64,000 bases of DNA from Actinomycetota bacterium (GCA_026392825.1 JAPLBF010000008.1:29558-93557); one strand, 5' to 3'; shown: positions 54,920 through 63,376, counted from the stretch's first letter. Made by a program: numbers and translations. The notes: a model not told the origin generated them from the sequence alone.

Positions 54920-55873
54920 CTAGTCACCTAGATCAGTTGGAGCGGGAACATCTTCCATCGCTTCGCGAACCGCGATAAGGCGTCGATCAATCTCGTTCGC
55001 CTCATCCATACGCCCAAGGCTGCGCAGAACCGTTGACATGCGAGTTTCTATATCGACGATGAGTTCAAAATCTTTTGGCTCATCTTCAGAAATTATCTGC
55101 AATACGCCATCTAAAGTGGATAAGCCCTCTTCGAGCTTGCCGATCAGTACTTCCGCTTTGCCGTATTCAAGAAGTGCGAAAGTTTCGCGGCGGTGGTCGT
55201 GTCCGGTTTCAAATACATCGATCGCTTTACGCGCTGCTTCGAGCGCTTTCTCGCCATCGCCAATTTCGACATAACAAGATGCGATTTTCTGATCACAACG
55301 CGCTACTTGAATTACTTCTTTCTCAGTCTTAAAAATTAGACGCGCTTCTTTAAATGTAGAAATTGCTAAATCAAATTTCTTTAATTCGCGATAAGCGCAT
55401 CCGAGGAGATGAAGATCGTTTGCCGCACCAACCTGGTTTCCATCAACCAAATGCTCTTGCGCGCATTCATCCATAATCTCGACAACTTTTTCAAAATTCT
55501 TAGAGGCATACCACCACTCGCCTAAGGTGCAGGCGAGTTCAAGTGAAAGAGGCGATTTACTTTCGCGTAGAATTTCTACCGCTTTACTCATTGCAGATGC
55601 TGCTTCATCCATGCGCTTTAATTGATTTAAGTTGTAACCAATTGCCGAGTAAGCCTGAGCAAGTCCTTCACTGGATTCTGCTGCGCCGAGTTCGGCGAAA
55701 ATATCTCGTGCGGTTTCGGCGAGCGCGAGCGCTTCGTCATATTGACCGCGAGCAAAGATTCGGGCGGAGAGTTCGTAATAAGTATTTGCGCGTTCTGCGC
55801 CATTTACTTCCGGTATTCGATCCCAGAGCATTTCCTCGGATACGAGCTCGTCTTGGCCATCATCTTCGCTCAT
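54920..55873 (-). CDS. Tetratricopeptide-repeat protein
   Basis: 317 residues of helical TPR repeats; EALALAETARDIFAEL, LNQLKRMDEAASAMSKAVEIL and KKFDLAISTFKEARLIFK illustrate the pattern. No signal peptide or catalytic domain. Probably a protein-interaction scaffold; function unknown. GGGGG lies before the ATG; it is divergent from cbiM. Confidence 0.82.
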   Translation of the reverse strand: MSEDDGQDELVSEEMLWDRIPEVNGAERANTYYELSARIFARGQYDEALALAETARDIFAELGAAESSEGLAQAYSAIGYNLNQLKRMDEAASAMSKAVEILRESKSPLSLELACTLGEWWYASKNFEKVVEIMDECAQEHLVDGNQVGAANDLHLLGCAYRELKKFDLAISTFKEARLIFKTEKEVIQVARCDQKIASCYVEIGDGEKALEAARKAIDVFETGHDHRRETFALLEYGKAEVLIGKLEEGLSTLDGVLQIISEDEPKDFELIVDIETRMSTVLRSLGRMDEANEIDRRLIAVREAMEDVPAPTDLGD

Positions 55874-55940
55874 CGATACCCCCAGATCTATTTCACTTGA
55901 GTTGAGATTAGTCCAAAGTGGATCTACGGGAGCGCTGACT

Positions 55941-55956
55941 TAGCCGTTTTCGGCTA
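55941..55956. other. TAGCCG-TTTT-CGGCTA hairpin upstream of cbiM
   Basis: A perfect 6-bp stem with a TTTT loop, followed on the plus strand by four T residues. It lies between the divergent TPR gene and cbiM, just before the larger dyad. No plus-strand gene ends nearby, so it is unlikely to be a terminator for that strand. Confidence 0.55.
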
Positions 55957-55960
55957 TTTT

Positions 55961-55985
55961 CCAGATGCGAATCATTTGCATCTGG
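55961..55985. promoter_or_regulatory. 25-bp dyad, Fur-family-like operator for cbiMNQO
   Basis: Bases 55961-55985 form an inverted repeat around a single central C. Arms are CCAGATGC and GCATCTGG with inner GAAT and ATTT; only the G69/T77 pair departs from perfect symmetry. The core TGCGAATCATTTGCA (55966-55980) matches the 7-1-7 layout of Fur-family boxes and the TGC-N9-GCA spacing of nickel-responsive Nur sites. It ends 2 bases before the cbiM -10, where a bound repressor would block the promoter. Confidence 0.7.
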
Positions 55986-55987
55986 GT

Positions 55988-55993
55988 TAAAAT
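55988..55993 (+). promoter_or_regulatory. -10 box for cbiM (leaderless)
   Basis: TAAAAT, 6 bases, then ATG at 56000. Confidence 0.6.
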
Positions 55994-55999
55994 CAAGCC

Positions 56000-56674
56000 A
56001 TGCATATCCCTGATGGGTTCATTGGCCTTCCTACCTCTGGCGCTTTCGCCGTGGTGGCTGCCGCTGGCGTGGCCATTTCTATCCGTGGGGCGAAATCCTC
56101 ACTCGATGAAAAGACCGCGCCTCTGGCCGGCCTGACTGCCACTTTTATCTTTGCGGTACAGATGCTCAACTTCCCGGTGGCGGCAGGCACCAGTGGCCAC
56201 CTACTTGGCGCCGCCCTCGCCGCAGTTTTGATCGGACCGTATGCGGCAACTCTTGCAATAACAATTGTTCTAATCTTGCAAGCTCTTTTATTTGCCGATG
56301 GTGGACTAAGCGCACTTGGTTTAAGCATTTTCAATATGTCAATCGTTGCCGTCTGGTTTGGCTACGGAGTATTCCTGTTGGTTAAGAAGATTGCACCGAA
56401 GAAGAAGGTCTCAATCAGTATTGCGGCCGCAATCGCTGCGCTGCTATCTGTCCCAGCCGCCGCAGCAGGTTTTGTTCTGCAATATGCAATCGGCGCAAAT
56501 GCCACATTCTCGATCTCGGCAGTATTCACTGCAATGATCGGCACACACTTGCTTATAGGAATCGGCGAAGCTTTAATCACCTTCTTTGCAGTAGGCGCAG
56601 TACTCGCCAGCCGCTCAGATTTAGTTTATGGATATAAGAATCAAGTCTCTCAATTAGAAATTCGGGCTAATTAA
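56000..56674 (+). CDS. cbiM: Cobalt/nickel ECF transporter S component CbiM
   Basis: Membrane substrate-binding protein for Co2+ or Ni2+. It has 224 residues beginning MHIPDGFIG, the conserved N-terminus whose His2 ligates metal. About six helices. The first 240 bases are very GC-rich (42 of 60 at 56161-56220), then the composition drops sharply (24 of 60 at 56281-56340). Overlaps cbiN by one base (TAATG). Confidence 0.95.
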   Translation: MHIPDGFIGLPTSGAFAVVAAAGVAISIRGAKSSLDEKTAPLAGLTATFIFAVQMLNFPVAAGTSGHLLGAALAAVLIGPYAATLAITIVLILQALLFADGGLSALGLSIFNMSIVAVWFGYGVFLLVKKIAPKKKVSISIAAAIAALLSVPAAAAGFVLQYAIGANATFSISAVFTAMIGTHLLIGIGEALITFFAVGAVLASRSDLVYGYKNQVSQLEIRAN

Positions 56675-56976
56675 TGAAACAGAAGACATTTTTAATCTCA
56701 GGCTTTATCGCATCACTCTTTCTTGCCGGCGTCGTTTCTTTTTACGCTTCGTCTAGCCCTGATGGACTTGAAAAAGTCGCTGGTGAAATTGGATTTTTAG
56801 ATTCTGCAAAAGAGCACACAAATAGCGATGGCGTGCTCGCTGATTACGGTGTTAAAGGAGTTGAGAACGCCCGACTTTCAACAGGTGCCGCTGGAGTGAT
56901 TGGCGTAATTGCTACTGGCGCTATCTCTACTGGGCTCTTTTTCTTGATCCGTCGTAAACCTGGCGGAATAAAATAA
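56674..56976 (+). CDS. cbiN: CbiN-like PDGLE-domain protein
   Basis: 100 residues with a hydrophobic N-terminal helix, then SSPDGLEKVAGEIGF (PDGLE domain), and a C-terminal helix near 72-93 with basic end RRKPGGIK. This small subunit assists CbiM in metal uptake. Stop codon TAA at 56974-56976, immediately overlapping the cbiQ start region. Confidence 0.9.
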   Translation: MKQKTFLISGFIASLFLAGVVSFYASSSPDGLEKVAGEIGFLDSAKEHTNSDGVLADYGVKGVENARLSTGAAGVIGVIATGAISTGLFFLIRRKPGGIK

Positions 56977-57791
56977 AAATTCAAAGCCCAGACCTTGATC
57001 TCGTACATAGTCACGGCCACCATCACGGCCACGATGTAGGGGAACGTCTTTACTTACACCGACATTCGGTAGCCCATTCCCTAGCTGCCCACGTCAAGAT
57101 TTTGACTGTTCTAGCCTTTATTTCAGTCTCCGTAGCCACTCCGATTACCCGCTGGCCCGCGTTTATCGCCTTCTTTAGCCTGTTGATCTTTACTGCGGTG
57201 ATGAGCAAAATTCCGCTTCTGCTTCTCTTTAAGCGCGCATTAATCGAAATTCCATTTATCTTCTTCGCGATATTGATGCCGTTTTTTGGTAAAGGAGAAA
57301 AGTTCTCTGTTTTCGGTTTAGAACTTTATCGTGATGGTTTGCTGGCCGGAACATCGATTGTCATAAAAGGAACACTTGGCGTTTTAGCGGCCGTCATACT
57401 CTCCACGACCACAACTGCGCGCGAAATTTTGCGTGGCGTCGAAACTTTAAAACTTCCTACGATTATGGTTCAGATCGCTTCATTTATGTTGCGCTACATC
57501 AATGTGATTAGCGATGAGATGGAGCGGATGAAAGTCGCCCGCGAATCACGTGGTTTTGTCGCAACTGGAATCAAACATTGGAAAGTTTTAGCAACAGCAG
57601 CCGCAGCGCTCTTTATCCGTTCATACGAACGCGGTGAGCGAGTGCACTTAGCAATGCTCTCGCGTGGCTTTGATGGTGTACTCCCATCTTTAAACAATCA
57701 ATCTGTAACTGCGCGGCAATGGTTAACAGCGCTTTCCATCCCATTTCTAGCTCTCACCGCTTCACTTATTGCTCTAATGATTGGTTGGTAA
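56973..57791 (+). CDS. cbiQ: Cobalt/nickel ECF transporter transmembrane component CbiQ (noncanonical ATA start)
   Basis: 272 residues if read from ATA 56973. The N-terminus KIQSPDLDLVHSHGHHHGHDVGERL and the ERLYLHRHSVAH segment are classic for CbiQ, yet no ATG, GTG or TTG precedes them after the last in-frame stop. The first ordinary start in frame is TTG 57102, which would delete 43 conserved residues. ATA overlaps the cbiN stop as ATAA, exactly where ATGA is expected. It includes the ECF-T coupling motif ARESRGF; about five helices. A His-rich N-terminus may bind metal. Confidence 0.82.
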   Translation: MKIQSPDLDLVHSHGHHHGHDVGERLYLHRHSVAHSLAAHVKILTVLAFISVSVATPITRWPAFIAFFSLLIFTAVMSKIPLLLLFKRALIEIPFIFFAILMPFFGKGEKFSVFGLELYRDGLLAGTSIVIKGTLGVLAAVILSTTTTAREILRGVETLKLPTIMVQIASFMLRYINVISDEMERMKVARESRGFVATGIKHWKVLATAAAALFIRSYERGERVHLAMLSRGFDGVLPSLNNQSVTARQWLTALSIPFLALTASLIALMIGW

Positions 57792-57793
57792 AT

Positions 57794-58537
57794 ATGACTA
57801 GCACCCCGAGTCTGCAAATCTCCGAACTCGCATTTGCCTATCCCGATGGCAATCAAGCGCTCTTCGGTGTCAATTTAACAATTCAAAAGGGCGAGCGAGT
57901 TGCACTTCTTGGTCCAAACGGTGCCGGCAAGACAACTTTGGTAATGCATATGAATGGAATACACCCAACTATGCAGGGTGAAGTTCGCATCTCTGGACAG
58001 CTGGTCGACAGCAAAAACAAAGAATCGCTTAAAGCAATCCGCTCTAAGGTAGGAATTGTTTTTCAAGATCCAGATGATCAACTCTTTATGCCAACAGTTG
58101 GAGAAGATGTTGCATTCGGCCCTTACAACATGGGCTTGCGCGGTGAAGAGTTAAATAAAGTAGTAGCCCAAGCGCTAACTCAAGTGGGAATGCTCGACTT
58201 TATCGATCGCCCACCACATCACCTATCTTTTGGACAAAGGCGCAGAGTCGCCGTTGCAACTGTGCTTGCAATGAAGCCGGAGATATTAATTCTCGACGAA
58301 CCATCATCTAATTTAGACCCAGCTAGTCGCCGTGAATTAGCCGATATTTTGCGCTCACTCGAAATCACGATCGTGATGGTTACTCACGACTTGCCTTATG
58401 CACACGAACTTTGCGAGCGTTCAGTAATTCTCTCGGGCGGAATAATCGTCGCCGATGGTAAGACTGATGCAATTCTCAAAGATAAGGCGCTATTGAAATC
58501 TCACCGGCTAGAGCTGCCTGTAGGGTTTGTGTTATGA
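57794..58537 (+). CDS. cbiO: Cobalt/nickel ECF transporter ATPase CbiO
   Basis: 247 residues from ATG 57794. Walker A GPNGAGKT at 40-47, Q-loop FQDPDDQL, signature HLSFGQRRR, Walker [14 protein letters not shown], and switch histidine in VTHDL. ECF-type ATPase energising CbiMNQ. It lies 2 bases after cbiQ. The stop overlaps the M3 peptidase start (ATGA). Confidence 0.95.
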   Translation: MTSTPSLQISELAFAYPDGNQALFGVNLTIQKGERVALLGPNGAGKTTLVMHMNGIHPTMQGEVRISGQLVDSKNKESLKAIRSKVGIVFQDPDDQLFMPTVGEDVAFGPYNMGLRGEELNKVVAQALTQVGMLDFIDRPPHHLSFGQRRRVAVATVLAMKPEILILDEPSSNLDPASRRELADILRSLEITIVMVTHDLPYAHELCERSVILSGGIIVADGKTDAILKDKALLKSHRLELPVGFVL

Positions 58538-60567
58538 CTACTGCGAATCCATTTGCCAAGAGAAGCACCCTTGAATACGAACTTCCACCTTTTGCTCTTA
58601 TAACAGATGAGCACTATCTCCCTGCCTTTTATGAAGGATGCACGCAACAGTTAGTGGAAGTTCAGGAAATTCTGAACACTCCAGGGGACGCGACGTTTGA
58701 GAACACAATTGTTGCTCTGGAAAAAAGTGGGCAGATGTTGAAGCGTGTGCTCAGAGTGTTTTTCAATAAATCTTCAAGTGATACCAGTGATTCCTTAGAT
58801 GCTATAGAAGAAGAATTGGCGCCTAAGCTTGCGGCGCATCAAGATGCAATTCAGTTAAATCCTGTGCTCTTCAATCGCATTAAATCCCTATATGAAAACC
58901 GCGAATCTTCGGGGCTCAACACTGAAGATGCCTGGTTGCTAGAGCGTTATTACAAAGATCTCGTCCATTCAGGTGCTCACCTATCTGAATCAGAACGCGA
59001 AAGATTGAAGCAACTCAATGAAGAGCTTTCTAAGCTATCAACTCAGTTCGCTAAGAATGTATTGACCGATACGAATGACTTGGCTGTTCTGGTTGAAAGT
59101 ATTGAAGAGTTAGACGGCTTGAGCGAGAATGAAATTGCAACGGCGGCTGCGGCTGCCAAAGAGCGCGGCCACGAAGGTAAATGGCTAATCGCAATGGTGA
59201 ATTTCTCTGGTAATCCTTTACTGTCTTCACTCACTAATCGTTCGCTGCGAAAGAAAATTATGCAGGAATCGCTGGTTAAAGCTAACCGCAAAAATGAAAG
59301 CGACAATAAGCCAATCCTTTTAAAACTGGTTCAATTACGAGCCGAGCGCGCTAAGTTATTTGGAAATAACACGCATGCCGAGCACGTTATTGCTGTTCAA
59401 ACAGCCGAACATCCTGACAACGTAAATGCGATGTTGAGAAAGATCGCCCCTGCCGCCGTTCGCAATGCCAAAGTGGAAGCAGAAGACCTCAAGAAATCTG
59501 CAGGTGCTGATATTGAAAGCTGGGACTGGGGTTTCTATACCGAGCAGGTTCGTCTCGAGAAGTACAACATCGATACCAGCAAAATGCGTCCATACTTTGA
59601 ATTGGAATCAGTCTTAGAAAAAGGCATCTTTTTCGCCGCCAATAAACTCTTTGGGATTTCCTTTAAGGAACGCCCGGATTTAATTACCTACCATCCTGAA
59701 GCCCGCGCCTTTGATGTCTTTAATGAAGATGGCTCAAAGCTTGGGCTCTTCATCGGTGATTTCTACACTCGCGATTCAAAGCGTGGTGGGGCTTGGATGA
59801 ATAGTCTGGTAAATCAAAACTTCCTCTTCAACCAACTTCCTGTTGTTGTAAATAACCTAAATATTGCAAAGCCTCCGGCTGGTAAACCCACGCTGTTAAC
59901 TTTTGATCAAATTACAACTCTCTTTCACGAGTTTGGCCACACACTTCATGGTCTGCTTTCACAAGTTAAATATCCACGAGTATCTGGAACAAGTGTGCAG
60001 CGCGACTTCGTTGAGTTCCCATCACAGGTTAATGAGATGTGGATTTTGTGGCCAGAGGTCGTAGAAAATTATGCGCGCCATTTCGAAACCGGAGAGAAAC
60101 TCCCCCAAGAGTGGATTGACAATTTAAATGCCGCATCAACTTTCAATGAAGGACATGCCACAACTAGTTATTTAGCTGCTGCAATTTTAGATTTAGCGTG
60201 GCACTCACTCACAGTTGAAGAAGCGGCAAAAGTCAGCGATGTAGAAGCTTTTGAAACCCAGGCGATAAAAGACTACGGTCTTGATTTCTCTCCTGTTCCT
60301 ACGCGTTACCGCTCCACTTACTTCTCGCACATCTTTGCTGGTGGTTATTCGGCCGGTTACTACGGCTATATCTGGTCAGAAGTATTAGATGCCGACACCG
60401 TCGATTGGTTTAAAGAAAATGGCGGATTACAACGCAAGAACGGCGAACACTTTAGAAACACGCTTCTGGGGCGCGGCGGATCGATTGATTCGATGCAGAT
60501 GTTCCGTAATTTCCGGGGACGTGATTCAAAGATCGAGCCGCTTTTAAAGCGACGTGGTTTACTATAG
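58534..60567 (+). CDS. M3-family oligopeptidase (Dcp/OpdA type)
   Basis: 677-residue cytoplasmic zinc metallopeptidase. The HEFGH motif is at residues 465-469 in TLFHEFGHTLHGLLS, with the third ligand Glu in the following FVEFPSQVNEMW. It degrades short peptides. The start forms ATGA with cbiO, an unusual neighbour. Ends 4 bases from tRNA-Lys, which is convergent. Confidence 0.93.
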   Translation: MTTANPFAKRSTLEYELPPFALITDEHYLPAFYEGCTQQLVEVQEILNTPGDATFENTIVALEKSGQMLKRVLRVFFNKSSSDTSDSLDAIEEELAPKLAAHQDAIQLNPVLFNRIKSLYENRESSGLNTEDAWLLERYYKDLVHSGAHLSESERERLKQLNEELSKLSTQFAKNVLTDTNDLAVLVESIEELDGLSENEIATAAAAAKERGHEGKWLIAMVNFSGNPLLSSLTNRSLRKKIMQESLVKANRKNESDNKPILLKLVQLRAERAKLFGNNTHAEHVIAVQTAEHPDNVNAMLRKIAPAAVRNAKVEAEDLKKSAGADIESWDWGFYTEQVRLEKYNIDTSKMRPYFELESVLEKGIFFAANKLFGISFKERPDLITYHPEARAFDVFNEDGSKLGLFIGDFYTRDSKRGGAWMNSLVNQNFLFNQLPVVVNNLNIAKPPAGKPTLLTFDQITTLFHEFGHTLHGLLSQVKYPRVSGTSVQRDFVEFPSQVNEMWILWPEVVENYARHFETGEKLPQEWIDNLNAASTFNEGHATTSYLAAAILDLAWHSLTVEEAAKVSDVEAFETQAIKDYGLDFSPVPTRYRSTYFSHIFAGGYSAGYYGYIWSEVLDADTVDWFKENGGLQRKNGEHFRNTLLGRGGSIDSMQMFRNFRGRDSKIEPLLKRRGLL

Positions 60568-60571
60568 AAAG

Positions 60572-60644
60572 TGGGCCCAGACGGGCTCGAACCGTCGACC
60601 CACGGATTAAAAGTCCGTTGCTCTACCGACTGAGCTATAGGCCC
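60572..60644 (-). tRNA. tRNA-Lys (UUU anticodon)
   Basis: 73 nt, full cloverleaf. The acceptor stem GGGCCTA pairs with TGGGCCC. D-arm GCTC...GAGC, anticodon stem ACGGA/TCCGT around loop CTTTTAA (TTT anticodon), T-arm GACGG/CCGTC with loop TTCGAGC. Discriminator base A; CCA is not encoded. Confidence 0.96.
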
Positions 60645-60748
60645 CACTGTAATTTGGCTTAATCACCACCAAACACTCGCCGTATCTTATGTCATTCTCA
60701 GGCCGAAAATTACACTCAGTTCGATACAACTTAAGCCTTTATTAGAAA

Positions 60749-62305
60749 TCATCGCTTTTTGAAGCCTGATGGGCAAACAGGGGCGGTGGAAGTAACTTTC
60801 TTAGTTACCTTTCCTTTGACGCAGGTTATCGTCTGCTTCTTATCTGTCTTTTTTACAATCGGTAAGCGCTCAGCTGGTAAAGCCGACTTAGGAGCTTCCA
60901 CTCCTGCAGCCTTCTCCTGAATTAATTTAACTTTTATATTCTTTTCACTAAATGTAAATCCTGCAGCTTTCATTTTTAGCCAACCATCTTTTTCTGAAAC
61001 AACAGTTGTGGCTACATTTTGAGATCCATCTGAACCAGAGATTGACACGGTCGCTGAAATCGGTGCTTCCGAAAATCTGTATAAACATCTTGCTGCATCG
61101 CTACGCAATAGCAAGTCATAGGTTCCAAGATTTGGAGTCTTACCGTCTGGTCCAAAATGTATGCCTGTTACTCGGTAATTGAGGAATCCGTCTTTGAATT
61201 CTGGGGATGCACCCTCGTAACCAATTGCGTTTGTAGAAACTATCCCAAGTACGCGCGTTGAATCTTGCAGGCAAGGGTTCCGATTATCCCAAGGAGTAGA
61301 AGTCAATGTCCAATAAGTATTAGAAAATTCTGCTACGTCGTTCACAACTTTTCGAGCCATTTCAATATAGTCAAAGATTTCTCTCGCCCCAGGTTCAACT
61401 GAAATCACGCCTTTGAGAGCGCCCGTGTACTTCTTCTCATCCGTACTCAAATTATTTAAATCACGCTGGTATGCAAATGCTGGAACTCTTACTGGCGCAC
61501 CAGTAATTTCGACTCGGCTATTTAGAGAGTTGAGCGATGAAATGCTTATATCCGGATTCATTAATCGAGCTTTAAACCAACCTGCAGCTGATTTTGACAT
61601 ATGAATAACTGCCCGCATCTGCACATTTTCAGGAAAATCGTAGAGAACACCGCTTTCCGTCGCTGTAAAATACAAAGATGACCATTGATTTCCACCGACT
61701 ACCTTGAAAGGTCTAATTCCCAATTGAACATTTTGTAATATGAATTTCTTCTCTGCTGATTCATAGTACATGCTGTACTGGTATGAAACTAAATACTTCA
61801 AATCAGAGATTTGACCATCAATGACATCAGCCCAAATTGAAGCGGCGCTTCCGCGAGGGAGATTCATGGAAGCATCAGCTGGAAACTCCTTGCCATCTTT
61901 ATCTAAACCTGCCACACGTGGCATATCTCTTTCGAATACTAGTTTTCGAAAATTTCCACCATCGCGACTTATCTCAATACTCTCGATGCAATCGTTATTT
62001 GCCTGCTCCGAGCAAATAGTTAGCATTGGAGATGCTCGAATTTTTGGGCTGCTGCCTGACGAAACAACTCCTTTGAAATCGCAAATCGGGTCAGCTGTGG
62101 AGGAACAGATTTTATCTGGCCAAGTACCCAACCCCGAGGACATTGTCCCCGCGTCATCGCCTACCGAGTAGACACGACTATCGTTCATCGGCTTGTGCAA
62201 GTCAGCTGCAAAGAACGCCTTCTTATCAGTTTCGGCTCCAACGCTACCCGACAGGGCAAGGTTTAGCGCAAGAACAAATAATGAAGTGAAGGCGCTTCTT
62301 CGCAT
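60749..62305 (-). CDS. Secreted protein of unknown function with basic C-x15-C tail
   Basis: 518 residues from ATG 62305, which follows AAAGGG (an upstream in-frame ATG at 62359 lacks this). Signal peptide ends near residue 24 (GSVGA-ET). The body is beta-rich with no recognised catalytic motif. The C-terminal 25 residues are a basic tail with Cys495 and Cys511 flanking VKGKVTKKV and ending CPSGFKKR. A TATAAT box lies at 62327-62332. Exported; function unknown. Confidence 0.75.
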   Translation of the reverse strand: MRRSAFTSLFVLALNLALSGSVGAETDKKAFFAADLHKPMNDSRVYSVGDDAGTMSSGLGTWPDKICSSTADPICDFKGVVSSGSSPKIRASPMLTICSEQANNDCIESIEISRDGGNFRKLVFERDMPRVAGLDKDGKEFPADASMNLPRGSAASIWADVIDGQISDLKYLVSYQYSMYYESAEKKFILQNVQLGIRPFKVVGGNQWSSLYFTATESGVLYDFPENVQMRAVIHMSKSAAGWFKARLMNPDISISSLNSLNSRVEITGAPVRVPAFAYQRDLNNLSTDEKKYTGALKGVISVEPGAREIFDYIEMARKVVNDVAEFSNTYWTLTSTPWDNRNPCLQDSTRVLGIVSTNAIGYEGASPEFKDGFLNYRVTGIHFGPDGKTPNLGTYDLLLRSDAARCLYRFSEAPISATVSISGSDGSQNVATTVVSEKDGWLKMKAAGFTFSEKNIKVKLIQEKAAGVEAPKSALPAERLPIVKKTDKKQTITCVKGKVTKKVTSTAPVCPSGFKKR

Positions 62306-62326
62306 AAGTAATCCCTTTCGCGAGTA

Positions 62327-62332
62327 ATTATA
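62327..62332 (-). promoter_or_regulatory. -10 box TATAAT for the secreted protein
   Basis: Perfect TATAAT on the minus strand, 21 bases before the ATG at 62305, giving a short leader that includes AAAGGG. A clear -35 at 17-bp spacing was not seen. Confidence 0.6.
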
Positions 62333-62371
62333 CAATGATACACCGCGAGCGTTGGACAATTTTATGCGCCA

Positions 62372-63337
62372 CTAACGTCCTTTCGACGCCCGCATTAAAC
62401 GGTCGCGAATGGCAAGAGCCAGTCCATCGCCCGCGGGCTCTGCAACAACTACCGATTTCAAACCTTCTGCATCGCCTTCGCGAAGTGCGGAATACATAAT
62501 TCGCGCAAAATCTGAAATGTTTTTTGGTGCGGCCAAACGAATTACATCGGCAGGTGTTTCGATATCTGCAAGTGCGATGAAGCCTTCACCTGGTTCGGGT
62601 CTACGGTTAAGCGCAACCGTTGCCTTTGGTGCGTAGTGATTTTCGAGCGAACCGCTTACTCGAATATTTGTTTCGGCTTTAGAAACTTTGAGTCCAGTGG
62701 ATTCTTCAATTATCTCAATGGTGATTGCACCGGGGCGCAAGATCCGTGGGGCATCGGATGTGCAATCAATAATTGTTGATTCCAGGCCAACGCTTGAAGG
62801 TCCGCCATCGAGAATCAAATCGCTTTGATCTAGAAATTCACCAATCTCTTCTTGAACGGCTTGTGCTGTAGTTGGTGAAACATGTCCAAAGCGATTAGCA
62901 CTCGGTGCTGCAATTCCTTTTCCACCGATTTTTGCGAAAGCAGAAAGGAGTGCGAGTGCAATCGCATGATCTGGAACTCGCAACCCAACTGTTGGTTGGC
63001 CGCCAGTTACAAAATCTTCAGCTAACAAAGTGCGCTTTAAAACCAGAGTCATCGGCCCGGGCCAGAAATCACGGGCGAGTGATATTGCATAATCTGGAAT
63101 CTCATCAGCCCAATCACCCAGTAATTGCATGGAATGGATATGCACGATTAACGGGTGATCTGCGGGGCGGCCCTTTACTTTGTAAATTCGAGCTACTGCA
63201 TCTTTATTTGTGGCATCTGCGCCAAGGCCATAAACGGTCTCAGTTGGAAGTGCGACCAAGCCACCAGATTTGAGTAATTGCGCTGCAGATTCGAGCGCAT
63301 CAGCGGTGCAATTAGATACAAATTCGCCAGCGGTCAT
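62372..63337 (-). CDS. L-threonylcarbamoyladenylate synthase (Sua5/YrdC)
   Basis: Makes the threonylcarbamoyl-AMP used for t6A37 of ANN-decoding tRNAs. It has 321 residues from ATG 63337, the long Sua5 type with a C-terminal Sua5 domain. The YrdC motif ALPTETVYGLGADA, KGRPADHPLIVHI, and SANRFGHVSPTT are visible. A GATAAT box lies 7 bases before this ATG, so the in-frame upstream start at 63412 was rejected. Confidence 0.93.
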   Translation of the reverse strand: MTAGEFVSNCTADALESAAQLLKSGGLVALPTETVYGLGADATNKDAVARIYKVKGRPADHPLIVHIHSMQLLGDWADEIPDYAISLARDFWPGPMTLVLKRTLLAEDFVTGGQPTVGLRVPDHAIALALLSAFAKIGGKGIAAPSANRFGHVSPTTAQAVQEEIGEFLDQSDLILDGGPSSVGLESTIIDCTSDAPRILRPGAITIEIIEESTGLKVSKAETNIRVSGSLENHYAPKATVALNRRPEPGEGFIALADIETPADVIRLAAPKNISDFARIMYSALREGDAEGLKSVVVAEPAGDGLALAIRDRLMRASKGR

Positions 63338-63344
63338 GTCCGCA

Positions 63345-63350
63345 ATTATC
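63345..63350 (-). promoter_or_regulatory. -10 box for the Sua5-family gene (leaderless)
   Basis: GATAAT on the minus strand, 7 bases, then ATG at 63337. Confidence 0.45.
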
Positions 63351-63376
63351 GCGCCTTTTTGCGAGAAGATAACCAC

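Noticed and set aside
55941-55956. Rho-independent terminator upstream of cbiM
   Set aside because: The stem is followed by four T on the plus strand, but no plus-strand gene ends there, and the minus strand has no T-run.
55874-55999. Cobalamin riboswitch upstream of cbiM
   Set aside because: Only 126 bases are available and a promoter box sits 6 bases before the ATG, so there is no leader to hold a riboswitch.
57102-57791. TTG start for cbiQ at 57102
   Set aside because: It would remove the highly conserved His-rich N-terminus coded immediately upstream in the same frame.
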